A stretch of 64,000 bases of DNA from positions 550,501 through 614,500 of the forward strand of contig NZ_CP015285.1 of NCBI RefSeq assembly GCF_001639105.2, read 5' to 3'. The stretch is from Azospirillum humicireducens. GTDB taxonomy: Bacteria; Pseudomonadota; Alphaproteobacteria; Azospirillales; Azospirillaceae. The notes beneath the pieces were generated by a model. The model was not told the origin of the DNA. It ran no database searches and saw only the letters and a list, made by a program, of their open reading frames with translations. The translations under genes and the position numbers were made by a program. Positions 27,936 to 37,362 of the stretch are shown here, one piece after another. How positions within the stretch are numbered: the stretch's first letter is position 1; every line of letters begins with the position of its first letter.

Positions 27936-29612
27936 TCAGGCGGTCCGCACGCTGAGGATATAACTGTCGACCTCCGTCCGCAGCCGTTCCATCTCCCGGC
28001 GCAGCTCGGTCGCGACGGCGGCCAGTTCGCCGGCGGTGCGGTCGGTGCCGACGATGGTGTCGTGAACGCCGGCCAGCTTGCCGGAGATCGCCGTCACCGC
28101 GCCCGAGCCGTCATTCATCGCTCGCAGGATGCCCCGCGCCGCGTCCGACTGGCGCGACACCGAGTCGGCGATGGCCGCCCCGCTGTCGCGAACCGCCTCC
28201 ACGGTGCTCGACACCCCCTCCATGGCATGGACCGCGTCGTCGACGATGGCCTGGATGCCGGCGATCTGGCTCTGGATGTCCTCGGTGGCGCGGGCGGTCT
28301 GGCCGGCGAGAGTCTTCACTTCGTTGGCGACGACGGCGAAGCCCTTGCCGGCCTCGCCGGCGCGGGCCGCCTCGATGGTGGCGTTCAACGCCAGCAGGTT
28401 GGTCTGGCTGGCGATGGAGTTGATCAGACCGACCACGTCGCCGATCCGCCGCGACGCGTCGGCAAGGTCCCTGACCCGGTGCGCCGCCTCGCCGGTTTGC
28501 CGGACGGCGTCGGCCGTCATCCGGGTGGCCTGCCCGCTGTGGCGGCCGACCTCGTCGATCAGGCCTCCCAACCCGTCGGCGCCGGCCGCGGCATCGCGCA
28601 CGATGCGGGTGGCGGTGTCCGCGTGCCCGCGCAGGTCGCCGATCTCGTCCGCCGCGCGTCCGGCATCCTCGGACATGGTGCCGGCGGTGGATTGCAGTTG
28701 CTCGCTGGTAGCGCCCAGGCCGCGCAGGATGGTCTCGGTCTGGTGGGTGAACCGGTCGGTCGCCTCGCCCAGGGTGGCGAGTTTGCACAGATCCCTGGCC
28801 TGCCGCTCCTCCTCCTCCGCCCGGCGGCGGTCGAGATCGGCCGCCTGGCTCTGCATCAGCATCACGGCGGCGGTGACGCGGCCGATGGCGTCATCCACCG
28901 GATGATGCAGGGCGATGTCGCGCCGCCCTTGCCCGATCCCGGCGATTCCATCGGCCGCGCGGTCGAGCGGGCGGGCGATGGAGCGGCTGATCGCCAGCGC
29001 CATGATCGCCGAACCGGTGATGGCCAGCGCGGTCACCGTGCCGATCAGCACATAGGCGGCGATCGTCGAGCTGTCGGATGCGCTGCTGTTGGACTGGTTT
29101 TCCGCGCGGATCATGGTGGACAGGGCGTCGTTGCGGTCCTCCAACTGGTGGAAAAGCTCCAGGAAGGCGGGAAGCTCGGCCTTCGCCTTCACCACGTCGC
29201 GCAGTGCCAGGTCGACCAGCCTTTCCGCCCCGCGGATATACTCCTCCATCGGGCCGCGCAGCTCGGTCAATCCGCTGCCGATGGCCGGGCTGAGGACAAG
29301 GCGCCGGTTGGCGTTCAGCACCTCCCGGAAGGTCTCGGCATGGTCCTTCAGCTCCTTGCGCACCTCCTCCCGGTCCGTCTCGGTTCCGTCCGGCCCGACC
29401 AGCAGGGCGGCGAGCACGTCCGCGCGCAGGGCGTCGTGCATCATGTCGCCGGTCTGGTGATTGGCCAGGGCTTCCCCCGTGGTCAGAACCTGATCGTTCG
29501 CTCTCTCGACCACCCAGAGCGCCGAAATGCCGACGCCCCCCACGATCAGCAAAGCCAGAGCGAAGGACAAAGGCAGCAAAGAGAGTTTTCGGGACAGTGT
29601 CAGAACGGACAT
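27936..29612 (-). CDS. Methyl-accepting chemotaxis protein
   Basis: Inner-membrane chemoreceptor of 558 residues. TM1 is at about 12-34 and a periplasmic sensor, predicted all-helical, at about 35-185. TM2 is near 188-210 ([19 protein letters not shown]). HAMP follows, and then a signalling domain with hairpin tip [20 protein letters not shown] that contacts CheA/CheW. ATG 29612 follows GAAGGG. There is no C-terminal CheR pentapeptide. A second receptor follows upstream on the same strand with a separate promoter region. The ligand is unknown. Confidence 0.92.
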   Translation of the reverse strand: MSVLTLSRKLSLLPLSFALALLIVGGVGISALWVVERANDQVLTTGEALANHQTGDMMHDALRADVLAALLVGPDGTETDREEVRKELKDHAETFREVLNANRRLVLSPAIGSGLTELRGPMEEYIRGAERLVDLALRDVVKAKAELPAFLELFHQLEDRNDALSTMIRAENQSNSSASDSSTIAAYVLIGTVTALAITGSAIMALAISRSIARPLDRAADGIAGIGQGRRDIALHHPVDDAIGRVTAAVMLMQSQAADLDRRRAEEEERQARDLCKLATLGEATDRFTHQTETILRGLGATSEQLQSTAGTMSEDAGRAADEIGDLRGHADTATRIVRDAAAGADGLGGLIDEVGRHSGQATRMTADAVRQTGEAAHRVRDLADASRRIGDVVGLINSIASQTNLLALNATIEAARAGEAGKGFAVVANEVKTLAGQTARATEDIQSQIAGIQAIVDDAVHAMEGVSSTVEAVRDSGAAIADSVSRQSDAARGILRAMNDGSGAVTAISGKLAGVHDTIVGTDRTAGELAAVATELRREMERLRTEVDSYILSVRTA

Positions 29613-29745
29613 TCGCACAACCCTTCATTGGTGCACAAAACGGGTTTGGCGTATCATCCGTTCATCATAGGCAATTTTATGTGTGTTTCTCCATAGGGGT
29701 TTTTCGGGATGTTGCGCGAGCGCCCGGCCGCTCGCGCACCATCGA

Positions 29746-31452
29746 TCAGACCGTGCCGCGAACGCTGCCCAGGAAGCGGTCGACCTGGCTGCGCAGCAGC
29801 TCCGCCTGCTTCGACAACTCGCCGGAGGAGGAAAGCAGGCGCGCGGCACCGCTGCCAGTCTCCGAAGCCGCCTGGAGGACGCCGCCGATCGAGGAGGAGA
29901 CCTCGTTGGTGCCCGCCGCCGCCTGCTGGACATTGCGGGCGATCTCCATGGTGGCGGCGTTCTGGCCGTCGACCGCCTGGGCGATGGTGCCGACGATGTC
30001 GTTCACCTCGCCGATCGTCGCCGCGATGCTCTGGATCGCCTGCACCGCATCGGCGGTCGCGGTCTGGATCTCCGCGATCTGCTGCGAGATGTCGCCGGTC
30101 GCCTTGGCGGTCTGGTTGGCGAGGCTCTTTACCTCGCTCGCCACCACGGCGAAGCCCTTGCCAGCCTCGCCGGCGCGGGCGGCCTCGATGGTGGCGTTCA
30201 GCGCCAGCAGGTTGGTCTGCCCGGCGATGGAGCTGATCAGGTTCACCACGTCGCCGATCTGGTTCGCCTTTGCCGACAGACCGTCGACGATGCGGTTGGT
30301 GCCGTCCGCCTGATCGGCCGCGTGCTTGGCCTTGCGGCTGCTCTCACCGATCTGCCGGCCGATCTCGGCGATGGAGGCCGCCAGCTCCTCGGCCGCGGCG
30401 GCGACGGTCTGGACATTGACCGACGCCTGTTCGGACGCGGCGGCGACGGTGGTCGCCTGGGTCTCGGTGTGGTCGGCGGTGGTCGCCAGCGACTGCGCCA
30501 GCGTCCGCACCTCGGTCGAGGAGGTGGAGACGCTGTCGACCACGCCCTTCACCTGGCTCTCGAACCGGTCGGCCAGTGCCGCCATCTCTGCCCGCTTGCG
30601 CTCCTCGGCGGCCTGCTCCGTCTCGGCCTGCCGGCGGCGGAAGGCGTCGGCCTCGACCGCATTGGACTTGAACACCTCGACGGCGCCGGTGATCTGCCCG
30701 ATCTCGTCCTTGGACTCGGACGCCGGCACCGTCACGGTCAGGTCGCCTCTCGCCAGCGTCAGCATCGCGTCGGTCAGCCGGCGCAGCGGACGAAGGGCCG
30801 CCACCGTCCACAGCCCGAAGCCGGCGGCCATCAGCAGGGCGGCGCCGCACAGCGACAGCATCAGCGTCTGGAAGCCGCTGGCGACCACGCGCGCGCGCGC
30901 GGCAACCTGCTGGTTCTTGTGCTCCTGCAGGTCGATGAAGGCGTTGATGCGCTTCAGCCATTCGGTGAATGCAGGGCGGGCGTCCTGCATCAGCGCCTTC
31001 TGCGCGCCGGCCATGTCGTTCGCCTTGCGGGCGGCGACGACCGCCTTGAGCGCCGGCAGTCCCTTGGCCTCGATCTCCTTGATGGCTGCAAGCAGCGACC
31101 GCTCCTCCGGCTCGATGTCGGACATGCTCGTGAACATGGCGTCGAGCGGCTTGGCGGATTGTTCGTAGAAGGCGGCAAGCCGGTCGATGTCGGCAAGCGC
31201 CGCCGACAGGGTCGCCTGATCCGTGGCCAGCACCACGTCGCGCAGCGCGATGGCACGGTCATGCACGCTGCCGCGGAAATTGATGGCGTAGCGCTGCTTG
31301 ACGCTGTTCACCTCGTTGATCCGGGTAAGGTCGGCATCGATCTTCCGCACCTCCCGGACCCCGATGATGGTCAGGCTGATAAGGAGAAGAAGCACCACGC
31401 CGAAGCCGAGGAACAGCCTCGTGCGGATCGTGGCGTGCCGGGAAAGGAACAT
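29746..31452 (-). CDS. Methyl-accepting chemotaxis protein with four-helix sensor
   Basis: Inner-membrane chemoreceptor of 568 residues. TM1 ([17 protein letters not shown]) is followed by a 4HB_MCP-type helical periplasmic domain ([20 protein letters not shown]) and TM2 near 190 ([19 protein letters not shown]). HAMP and a signalling domain with tip [20 protein letters not shown] complete it. ATG 31452 was chosen because the basic start [13 protein letters not shown] precedes TM1; an open extension to 31488 is possible. It is divergent from the S10 peptidase gene. The sensor type often binds small aromatic or organic acids, but nothing specific can be read here. Confidence 0.92.
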   Translation of the reverse strand: MFLSRHATIRTRLFLGFGVVLLLLISLTIIGVREVRKIDADLTRINEVNSVKQRYAINFRGSVHDRAIALRDVVLATDQATLSAALADIDRLAAFYEQSAKPLDAMFTSMSDIEPEERSLLAAIKEIEAKGLPALKAVVAARKANDMAGAQKALMQDARPAFTEWLKRINAFIDLQEHKNQQVAARARVVASGFQTLMLSLCGAALLMAAGFGLWTVAALRPLRRLTDAMLTLARGDLTVTVPASESKDEIGQITGAVEVFKSNAVEADAFRRRQAETEQAAEERKRAEMAALADRFESQVKGVVDSVSTSSTEVRTLAQSLATTADHTETQATTVAAASEQASVNVQTVAAAAEELAASIAEIGRQIGESSRKAKHAADQADGTNRIVDGLSAKANQIGDVVNLISSIAGQTNLLALNATIEAARAGEAGKGFAVVASEVKSLANQTAKATGDISQQIAEIQTATADAVQAIQSIAATIGEVNDIVGTIAQAVDGQNAATMEIARNVQQAAAGTNEVSSSIGGVLQAASETGSGAARLLSSSGELSKQAELLRSQVDRFLGSVRGTV

Positions 31453-31655
31453 GTCGGCGCATCCCGTCGAATATGGCCCGGTGGGCAAGGAGCCAAACCT
31501 ACCCGAAAGAGATTAAATTTTCGGTAGGCGGGAGACCTGGGGCAGAGCGCTTTTGACAAGCCTGCCGCCAACATTTCGCCGGCATGGGGCGGGTTGCGGA
31601 TCGGAGTGGTGGCCGCAATATGCGGCGGGCCAGCAACCGTTCGGGAGTTTCCGTC

Positions 31656-33311
31656 TTGGATCCGTCGATGCCGCCCCCATCCCAGTCCGTCCGGCCGCCG
31701 CGGCGGCTCCGGTCCCCATCCGCCGGACTGGTGCTGGCGTTTCTGCCGGCCCTTCTGGCGCCGGTCGCGCCCGCTTCCGCCCCGGCCCAGGATAGGAGCG
31801 AAGCGGCGGATGCCGCCAAGCCGGGCGCCCGGGCAGACGAGCGCAAGCCAGACGAGCGTAAGCCAGACGAGCGTAAGCCGGAGGATCGCAAGACGGACGA
31901 CCTGCAAGGCTTCGATCCGCAGCGCAGCGTAACCCGGCACAGCCTGCCGCTTCCGGGAGGGGCGCTGGCCTATGGTGCGACGGCGGAGTTCCTGCCGCTG
32001 CGCGACGGTGCCAGGGAGGAGTTGGCGGCCCGCATCTTCACGGTGTCCTACATTGCCGAACCGAGAAGCCCGGCGGATGGGCCGCGGCCGGTGACCTTCG
32101 TCTTCAATGGCGGACCGGGTGCCGCGTCGGCCTACATGCATCTGGGTGCGGCGGGACCGAAGGTGGTCGCCTTCGGGGCCGACGGCACCCTGCCGCCGCC
32201 GCCCGCCGCGCTCGTCGACAATCCCGACAGCTGGCTGGCCTTCACCGATCTGGTCTTCGTCGATCCGGTCGGGACGGGTTTCAGCCGGGCGGTGAAGCCC
32301 GACGAGACGGAGAAGCGCCTGTTGTCGGTGGACGGCGATGCGCGGGCGATGGCCGAGATCGTCCGGCTCTGGCTGACCCGCCAGGGCCGCTGGTCGTCCC
32401 CCACCTTCCTGGCCGGGGAGAGCTATGGCGGATTCCGCATCGCCAAGATGGCCGACGAGCTGATCGATCAGGTCGGGCTTGCGGTGAACGGGCTGATCCT
32501 GGTCTCGCCCGTGGTCGATTTCGCCGCCATCGACGAGGACGGCATCCTCGGCCCGGCGTGGAAGCTGCCGTCGATGGCCGCCGCCGCCGCCGCGCTGGGG
32601 CGCAGAACTGGAACGCCGGAACAGGCGGCCGAAGCGGCGGAGCGTTTCGCACTCGGTCCCTACCTCACCGGCCTGGCCGGGCTGGACTATGGCCGGCTCG
32701 ATGCAGGGCAGGACGTCTTCGCCGAGGTGGCGGGCATCACCGGTCTGCCGGTGGAGATCGTGCGGCGACAGCGCGGACGTGTGCCGATGGGCGTCTTCAC
32801 GCGCGAACTTCTGCGCGACCAGGGGCGCATCCTCAGCATCTATGACGGCACCTTCACCGCGACCGATCCCGATCCGGGAGCGGCCCGCATTCCGTTCGAT
32901 CCCTTCCTGAAGGGCACGGTGCCGACCTACAGCACGGCCTTCGCCGCCTATGTCCATGACGCCCTGGGGGTGCGGACCGACGTGCCCTACCGGCTGCTGA
33001 GCGACCGTGTGAACCGGAGTTGGGAATGGCCGCGGATGTCGGTGCCGAGCGCCGTCGACGCCTTGCAGACGGCGCTGACCCTGCAGCCGGCGCTGCGGGT
33101 GCTGATCGTGCATGGCCGCACCGATCTGATCACCCCCTACATGGCGTCACGCTGGGTGGCGTCCAGACTGGAGCTGCCGCCGGGCGGGCGCGATCGGGTG
33201 GCGGTGACGGTGCATCCGGGCGGCCACATGATGTACACACGTCCCGAGGGCAGGGCCGCGCTGGCCGCCGATGCCCGCGCCCTGATCGAGCAGGTGCTGC
33301 GCCGGCGCTGA
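31656..33311 (+). CDS. S10-family serine carboxypeptidase-like protein
   Basis: Exported peptidase of about 551 residues. The hydrophobic signal core AGLVLAFLPALLAP is followed by a charged spacer with three exact DERKP repeats (31836-31880). The catalytic triad is visible: Ser in GESYGG, Asp in HGRTDLITP and His in HPGGHMMY; the oxyanion region is NGGPGAASAYMHLG. The start is uncertain. TTG 31656 has GGGAG eight bases upstream, while ATG 31668 and ATG 31620 are alternatives. A strong bidirectional terminator follows. Its role is probably peptide or cell-wall turnover in the periplasm. Confidence 0.85.
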   Translation: MDPSMPPPSQSVRPPRRLRSPSAGLVLAFLPALLAPVAPASAPAQDRSEAADAAKPGARADERKPDERKPDERKPEDRKTDDLQGFDPQRSVTRHSLPLPGGALAYGATAEFLPLRDGAREELAARIFTVSYIAEPRSPADGPRPVTFVFNGGPGAASAYMHLGAAGPKVVAFGADGTLPPPPAALVDNPDSWLAFTDLVFVDPVGTGFSRAVKPDETEKRLLSVDGDARAMAEIVRLWLTRQGRWSSPTFLAGESYGGFRIAKMADELIDQVGLAVNGLILVSPVVDFAAIDEDGILGPAWKLPSMAAAAAALGRRTGTPEQAAEAAERFALGPYLTGLAGLDYGRLDAGQDVFAEVAGITGLPVEIVRRQRGRVPMGVFTRELLRDQGRILSIYDGTFTATDPDPGAARIPFDPFLKGTVPTYSTAFAAYVHDALGVRTDVPYRLLSDRVNRSWEWPRMSVPSAVDALQTALTLQPALRVLIVHGRTDLITPYMASRWVASRLELPPGGRDRVAVTVHPGGHMMYTRPEGRAALAADARALIEQVLRRR

Positions 33312-33359
33312 CGAGGCGTCCTGGAAAGGCGCATCGGCAAGGTCCGGGATGTCGAATCG

Positions 33360-33391
33360 AAAAGGGGCGCCCCGGCGGGGGCGCCCCTTTT
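33360..33391. terminator. Bidirectional intrinsic terminator
   Basis: Perfect 14-base stem AAAAGGGGCGCCCC (33360-33373) / GGGGCGCCCCTTTT (33378-33391) around GGCG. It sits between the convergent S10 peptidase and flagellin genes and has A/T tracts on both sides, so it can stop transcription both ways. Confidence 0.9.
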
Positions 33392-33414
33392 CGTGTGTCC
33401 GTCCTTGGTGCGGC

Positions 33415-35274
33415 TTAGAACAGACGCAGGATCGACTGCTGCGACTGGTTGGCGAGCGAGAGGGCGATGGTGCCGAGCTGCTGACGGGTCTGCAGCATCA
33501 GCAGGCTGGCGCCTTCCTCGTTCTGGTCGGCCAGCGTCAGCTTGCTGGCGCCTTCCGTCAGCACGTCGCTGAACTCCTTGGTGAAGCTCTCGCGGGTCGT
33601 GATGATGTTCAGGTTGGTCGACAGCTGCTGCGAGGCGGAGCGGATCGTCGACTTGGCGTTGTCGAGACCGGCGACCGCCTTGTCGATGTCGGCGCGGTCC
33701 ATCCAGTCATTCTGAGCGCCGTCCAGCTTCAGACCCTGGCCGCTGGTCGACAGGTTGACCGCGGTCACGGTGATCGAGTTGGTGTTGCGCTCGTTCAGCT
33801 GGACCGTGATGTCGTTCGACGTGTTGGCGTCGGAAATCTGCTTGGTGACGATGTTGGCCGAGCAGTTGGCCGAGGCCGCCTGCTTGATGGTCTTCTCGTC
33901 GATGGCCAGGCGCACGGTGCCGCTGTCGAAGGTGAAGGACTGTTCGCCGCCGCTCAGCTTGCCATCGCCGCGGGCGTTCATGGCATCGCGGGTGACCTGG
34001 GCGCCGTTGGAGTTGGTGACCTGGATCTGCAGATCGACCTTCTTTTCGATGACCGAGACGCCGTTGCCCTGGTTGTTCGCCGATTCCAGCAGCTTGCGGT
34101 CGACGGTGAAGGTCACCACCGTGCCCGACGCGAAGCTCTCCGAGATCTTCTTGGTCAGCGCGTTGGTCGTGCTGGAGGTCACGGTGAAGTCGCGGGTCGT
34201 GCCACCCGGCGCGGCACCGGTCAGTTGGATCGTGCCGCTGGAGCCGAGCGCGACGGAGGCGACGTCCTTGCCCTGCAGGCGGCCGCCGGAGATGGCGGTG
34301 TTGATCGAGTTCGCCAGCCGGGTCGCGACGTTGACGGAGGCGGTCTGGCCGGTGGCGACGTCGCCCGAGGTGGCGGTGTAGCTGAAGGTCTGGCCTTCGA
34401 CGGTGATCGAGAAGATGTCGCCTTCCTCGATGGTGCCGCTGACGTTCACCGTGGAGATCTGGGCGACACTTGAGGTGCCGGCCCGTTGCAGGCTGGTGCT
34501 GGTCGTCTGCGTGTTGTCGAAGTAGGAGATCGTGCGGCTCTCATTGCCGTCGGTCACGATGAAGTCGCGGGTGCGGCCGTTGGCGCCGCGGACTTCGATC
34601 TGGACGTCGGAGAAGCTGCCCAGCGTGTTGGACATCGTGCCCGACAGCTTCAGACCGACGAAGCCGTGCGCGTTCTCCGCCTTGGCGATGTCGGCAGCCT
34701 TGCCTTCGACCGAACCGTCGCCTTTGATGCGGATCGCATAGGTGTCGGGGGCGATGACGTTGGTGACGCGGGCATTGTCGACGCCGACGATGGTGTTGAC
34801 GGCGGCACGGGACTCGCTGGTGCTGTCCATGCTCATGCCGTTGCCGTTGATCAGGTTCTTGCCCTGATAGCCGCTGTCGGCGGCCAGCTTGTCGATCTGG
34901 TTCTTCAGCGTGTTGAACTGGGAGGCCAGCGATTTGCGGGTGGCGACCGAGGCGGCGTCGTTGCCCAGGGCGGCGTAGGCCGCGGTGGTCAGGCCCTTGG
35001 CCTGGTCGACCAGCGAGTCGATCGAGGTCAGGCCCTTGTCGGCGGCCTGAATGGTGCTGATCGACTGACCCATCGCGTCCTTCAGCGAGGACAGGTCGCC
35101 GGCACGCTGGTTCAGGCCCTTGGCGGCGAAGAAGGAGGTGGGACCATCCAGAGCCGAATTGATCTTGTTGCCCGTCGACAGGATGTTCTGCTTCTTGTCG
35201 ATCTGCGACTGCGTGTTCTGCAGCTGCAGCAGGTTCGTGCGCATCGAGGCGGTCAGGGTCACATTTCCGGCCAT
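33415..35274 (-). CDS. Flagellin
   Basis: Structural subunit of the flagellar filament, 619 residues and secreted by the flagellar type III system. Conserved D0/D1 helices stand at both ends: MRTNLLQLQNTQSQIDKKQ, and near the C-terminus LLMLQTRQQLGTIALSLANQ. A long variable D2/D3 insert (about 130-500) is rich in Thr, Ser and Asn, which are possible glycosylation sites. One Cys occurs (ANCSANIV), unusual for a flagellin. ATG 35274 follows AAGGAGA, and a sigma-54-type promoter lies upstream. Azospirillum has polar and lateral flagellins; which one this is cannot be said. Confidence 0.95.
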   Translation of the reverse strand: MAGNVTLTASMRTNLLQLQNTQSQIDKKQNILSTGNKINSALDGPTSFFAAKGLNQRAGDLSSLKDAMGQSISTIQAADKGLTSIDSLVDQAKGLTTAAYAALGNDAASVATRKSLASQFNTLKNQIDKLAADSGYQGKNLINGNGMSMDSTSESRAAVNTIVGVDNARVTNVIAPDTYAIRIKGDGSVEGKAADIAKAENAHGFVGLKLSGTMSNTLGSFSDVQIEVRGANGRTRDFIVTDGNESRTISYFDNTQTTSTSLQRAGTSSVAQISTVNVSGTIEEGDIFSITVEGQTFSYTATSGDVATGQTASVNVATRLANSINTAISGGRLQGKDVASVALGSSGTIQLTGAAPGGTTRDFTVTSSTTNALTKKISESFASGTVVTFTVDRKLLESANNQGNGVSVIEKKVDLQIQVTNSNGAQVTRDAMNARGDGKLSGGEQSFTFDSGTVRLAIDEKTIKQAASANCSANIVTKQISDANTSNDITVQLNERNTNSITVTAVNLSTSGQGLKLDGAQNDWMDRADIDKAVAGLDNAKSTIRSASQQLSTNLNIITTRESFTKEFSDVLTEGASKLTLADQNEEGASLLMLQTRQQLGTIALSLANQSQQSILRLF

Positions 35275-35355
35275 GGTCCTAGTCTCCTTCTGAGGCTGTC
35301 CCCGCCCTTGGTCATTTGACCGGCGAGGCAACGTGCGTTTTCCTGACACCACTGT

Positions 35356-35372
35356 TTCAAGCGCCGTGCCAA
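35356..35372 (-). promoter_or_regulatory. Sigma-54-type promoter for flagellin
   Basis: On the minus strand the sequence reads TTGGCACGGCGCTTGAA, which matches YTGGCACG-N4-TTGCW except for A in place of C in the -12 GC. The predicted start would leave a leader of about 70 bases before ATG 35274. Flagellin in Azospirillum is known to need RpoN, which fits. Confidence 0.6.
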
Positions 35373-35421
35373 CTGCGATGCCATGCAGCAAGCTATTGAT
35401 TTTATTGATTATTAAAAACTG

Positions 35422-35498
35422 ATCGGCAAAAAGGGCAGGGCTCGGCCGGCTCCGGCTGGAAGGGGGGCCGAAAAAGATTCCGGGAATCTTTTGCCGAT
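35422..35498. promoter_or_regulatory. Overlapping dyads upstream of the RidA gene
   Basis: Inner dyad AAAAGATTCC (35472-35481) / GGAATCTTTT (35483-35492) is perfect around one base. Outer arms ATCGGCAAAA (35422-35431) and TTTTGCCGAT (35489-35498) are also perfect. Bases 35489-35492 belong to both, so the two stems exclude each other in RNA. It may be an operator or an attenuator-like switch. Confidence 0.4.
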
Positions 35499-35639
35499 GA
35501 CGGACGGTTCTGCCGATGCGGGGGGCGGCAAGAATCTTCCCACCACCCGGCCGGCACGGCTATGGTCGGGCTCCAAACCACGTCCCAAACATCGAACGCA
35601 TGGCCCGCTGTTGGCCAAAGCAGGGAAGGGAGAAGCATC

Positions 35640-36107
35640 ATGACCGGTCGGATCGACGCGCGCCTGGCGGAACTGGGCATCGAGTTGCCGCAGGCCGCCG
35701 CCCCGGTGGCGGCCTATGTGCCCTACACCCGTTCGGGCAACACCCTTTACATCTCGGGTCAGGTGACCGTCTGGAACGGCGAGCGCAAGTTCGTCGGCAA
35801 GGTCGGCCAGGACTTCACGGTGGAGCAGGGCAAGGAAGCCGCCCGCCTGTGCGCGTTGAACATCCTGGCCCAGGCCAGGGCGGCGCTTGGCGGCGACCTG
35901 GACCGCGTCACCCGCGTTCTGCGGCTGGGCGGCTTCGTCAACGCCGGAGCGGACTTCCACGACCACCCGCTGGTGATCAACGGCGCGTCCGAACTGATGC
36001 GCGACATCTTCGGCGAGGCCGGCCAGCATGCCCGTGCCGCGGTCGGCGCTCCGTCGCTGCCGGGCAACGTCGCGGTCGAGGTCGATGCGATCCTGGAAGT
36101 GGCCTGA
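35640..36107 (+). CDS. RidA/YjgF-family protein
   Basis: Soluble trimer-forming protein of 155 residues. RidA relatives hydrolyse reactive enamine/imine intermediates to keto acids and ammonia. The family pattern is clear: NTLYISGQV near 35, CALNILAQ and a late HARAAVGAPSLPGNVAVEVD containing the active-site Arg. ATG 35640 follows GGGAAGGAGAAGCATC. It is longer than E. coli RidA and so belongs to the 150-residue subgroup. It is followed by a FemAB-like gene in the same direction. Confidence 0.88.
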   Translation: MTGRIDARLAELGIELPQAAAPVAAYVPYTRSGNTLYISGQVTVWNGERKFVGKVGQDFTVEQGKEAARLCALNILAQARAALGGDLDRVTRVLRLGGFVNAGADFHDHPLVINGASELMRDIFGEAGQHARAAVGAPSLPGNVAVEVDAILEVA

Positions 36108-36195
36108 TCCGCTTCACGGCAGCCCTGACGGCGGCGCCTTGCCGCAACGCGACATGAGGCTTACCTCCTTGCCATCGGTTCAGGGAGATGCATGC

Positions 36196-37359
36196 ATGCC
36201 CGACGGCAACGACGCGATCACCGTCAAGGTTCTGACCGGGATCGGCGAGGCGGACCAGCAGGGCTGGGACGCCTGCGCCGGTCCCGGCAACCCGTTCCTG
36301 TCCCACGCCTTTCTCCTGGCGCTGGAGGATTCGGGGTCGGCGGCCGGCAAATCCGGCTGGCAGCCCAGCCATCTTGCCGCCTATGACGGGTCCGGGCGGA
36401 TGGTGGGCGCGGTGCCTGCCTACCTGAAAAGCCATTCCTACGGCGAATATGTGTTCGACCACGCCTGGGCCAATGCCTATGAGCGGGCGGGCGGCAGCTA
36501 TTACCCCAAGCTGCAGGTGGCGGTTCCCTTCACGCCGGTGCCGGGTCCCCGGCTGCTGGTGGCGCCGGGGCCGCAGGCCGATGCGGTCGCCGACGCGCTG
36601 ATCGCGGCTCTGGAGCAGGTGGCGGAGCGCTACGGAGTATCTTCCACCCATGTCACCTTCCCGGAGCGCGCGGATTGGGACCGGCTGGGCAGGGCCGGCT
36701 GGCTGCAGCGGACCGGCGTGCAGTATCATTGGCACAACCGCGGCTATGGCAGCTTCGAGGAGTTCCTCGATGCGTTGAATTCCCGCAAGCGCAAGGCCAT
36801 CCGCAAGGAGCGGCGCGAGGTCGCGGACAGCAGTGTCCGCCTGCACACCCTGACCGGCGGCGACCTGAAGCCGGAGCATTGGGACGCTTTCCACCGCTTC
36901 TATCTGGACACCACCGACCGCAAATGGGGCGGAGGCTATCTCAACCGCCGCTTCTTCCAGCTGCTGGGCGAGACGATGGCCGACCGGGTGGTTCTGGTGA
37001 TGTGCGAGGATGGCGGGGAGTGGGTGGCGGGGGCGCTGAACCTGCTGGGCGACGATGCGCTGTACGGCCGCAATTGGGGTTCGGACGGGCGCTACCGCTT
37101 CCTGCATTTCGAGGCGTGCTATTACCGCGCGCTGGATTTCGCCATCGACCGCGGACTGGCGCGGGTCGAGGCCGGGGCACAGGGCGAACACAAGATCCAG
37201 CGCGGCTATCTGCCGGTGCCGACCTACAGCGCCCACTGGATCGCCGATCCCGGTTTCCGCCGCGCGGTGGACCGCTATCTGGCTCAGGAGCGGCCTGCGG
37301 TGGAGGCGGAGATCGAAGCGCTGGGCGAGGAGTTGTCGCCCTACCGGCGGGAGGGCTGA
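36196..37359 (+). CDS. FemAB/GNAT-fold acyltransferase of the DUF482 type
   Basis: Soluble protein of 387 residues with duplicated GNAT-like fold, as in PF04339 (peptidoglycan-recognition-like, FemAB-related). Typical segments are NPFLSHAFLLALEDSGS, LNSRKRKAIRKERR, TDRKWGGGYLNRRFF and EAGAQGEHKIQRGYLPVPTYS. ATG 36196 is preceded by GGGAG at eight bases; two other ATGs at 36188 and 36192 are out of frame. It converges on the CoA-transferase gene with a three-base gap. The substrate is not known for most members of the family. Confidence 0.82.
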   Translation: MPDGNDAITVKVLTGIGEADQQGWDACAGPGNPFLSHAFLLALEDSGSAAGKSGWQPSHLAAYDGSGRMVGAVPAYLKSHSYGEYVFDHAWANAYERAGGSYYPKLQVAVPFTPVPGPRLLVAPGPQADAVADALIAALEQVAERYGVSSTHVTFPERADWDRLGRAGWLQRTGVQYHWHNRGYGSFEEFLDALNSRKRKAIRKERREVADSSVRLHTLTGGDLKPEHWDAFHRFYLDTTDRKWGGGYLNRRFFQLLGETMADRVVLVMCEDGGEWVAGALNLLGDDALYGRNWGSDGRYRFLHFEACYYRALDFAIDRGLARVEAGAQGEHKIQRGYLPVPTYSAHWIADPGFRRAVDRYLAQERPAVEAEIEALGEELSPYRREG

Positions 37360-37362
37360 GCG

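Larger units (their letters stand above)
35275..35639. other. Divergent region between flagellin and the RidA gene
   Basis: Contains a sigma-54-like promoter for flagellin (35356-35372), an A+T-rich patch at 35390-35420, and a compound dyad at 35422-35498. No gene is supported, although the frame is open on the minus strand through part of it. Confidence 0.55.
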
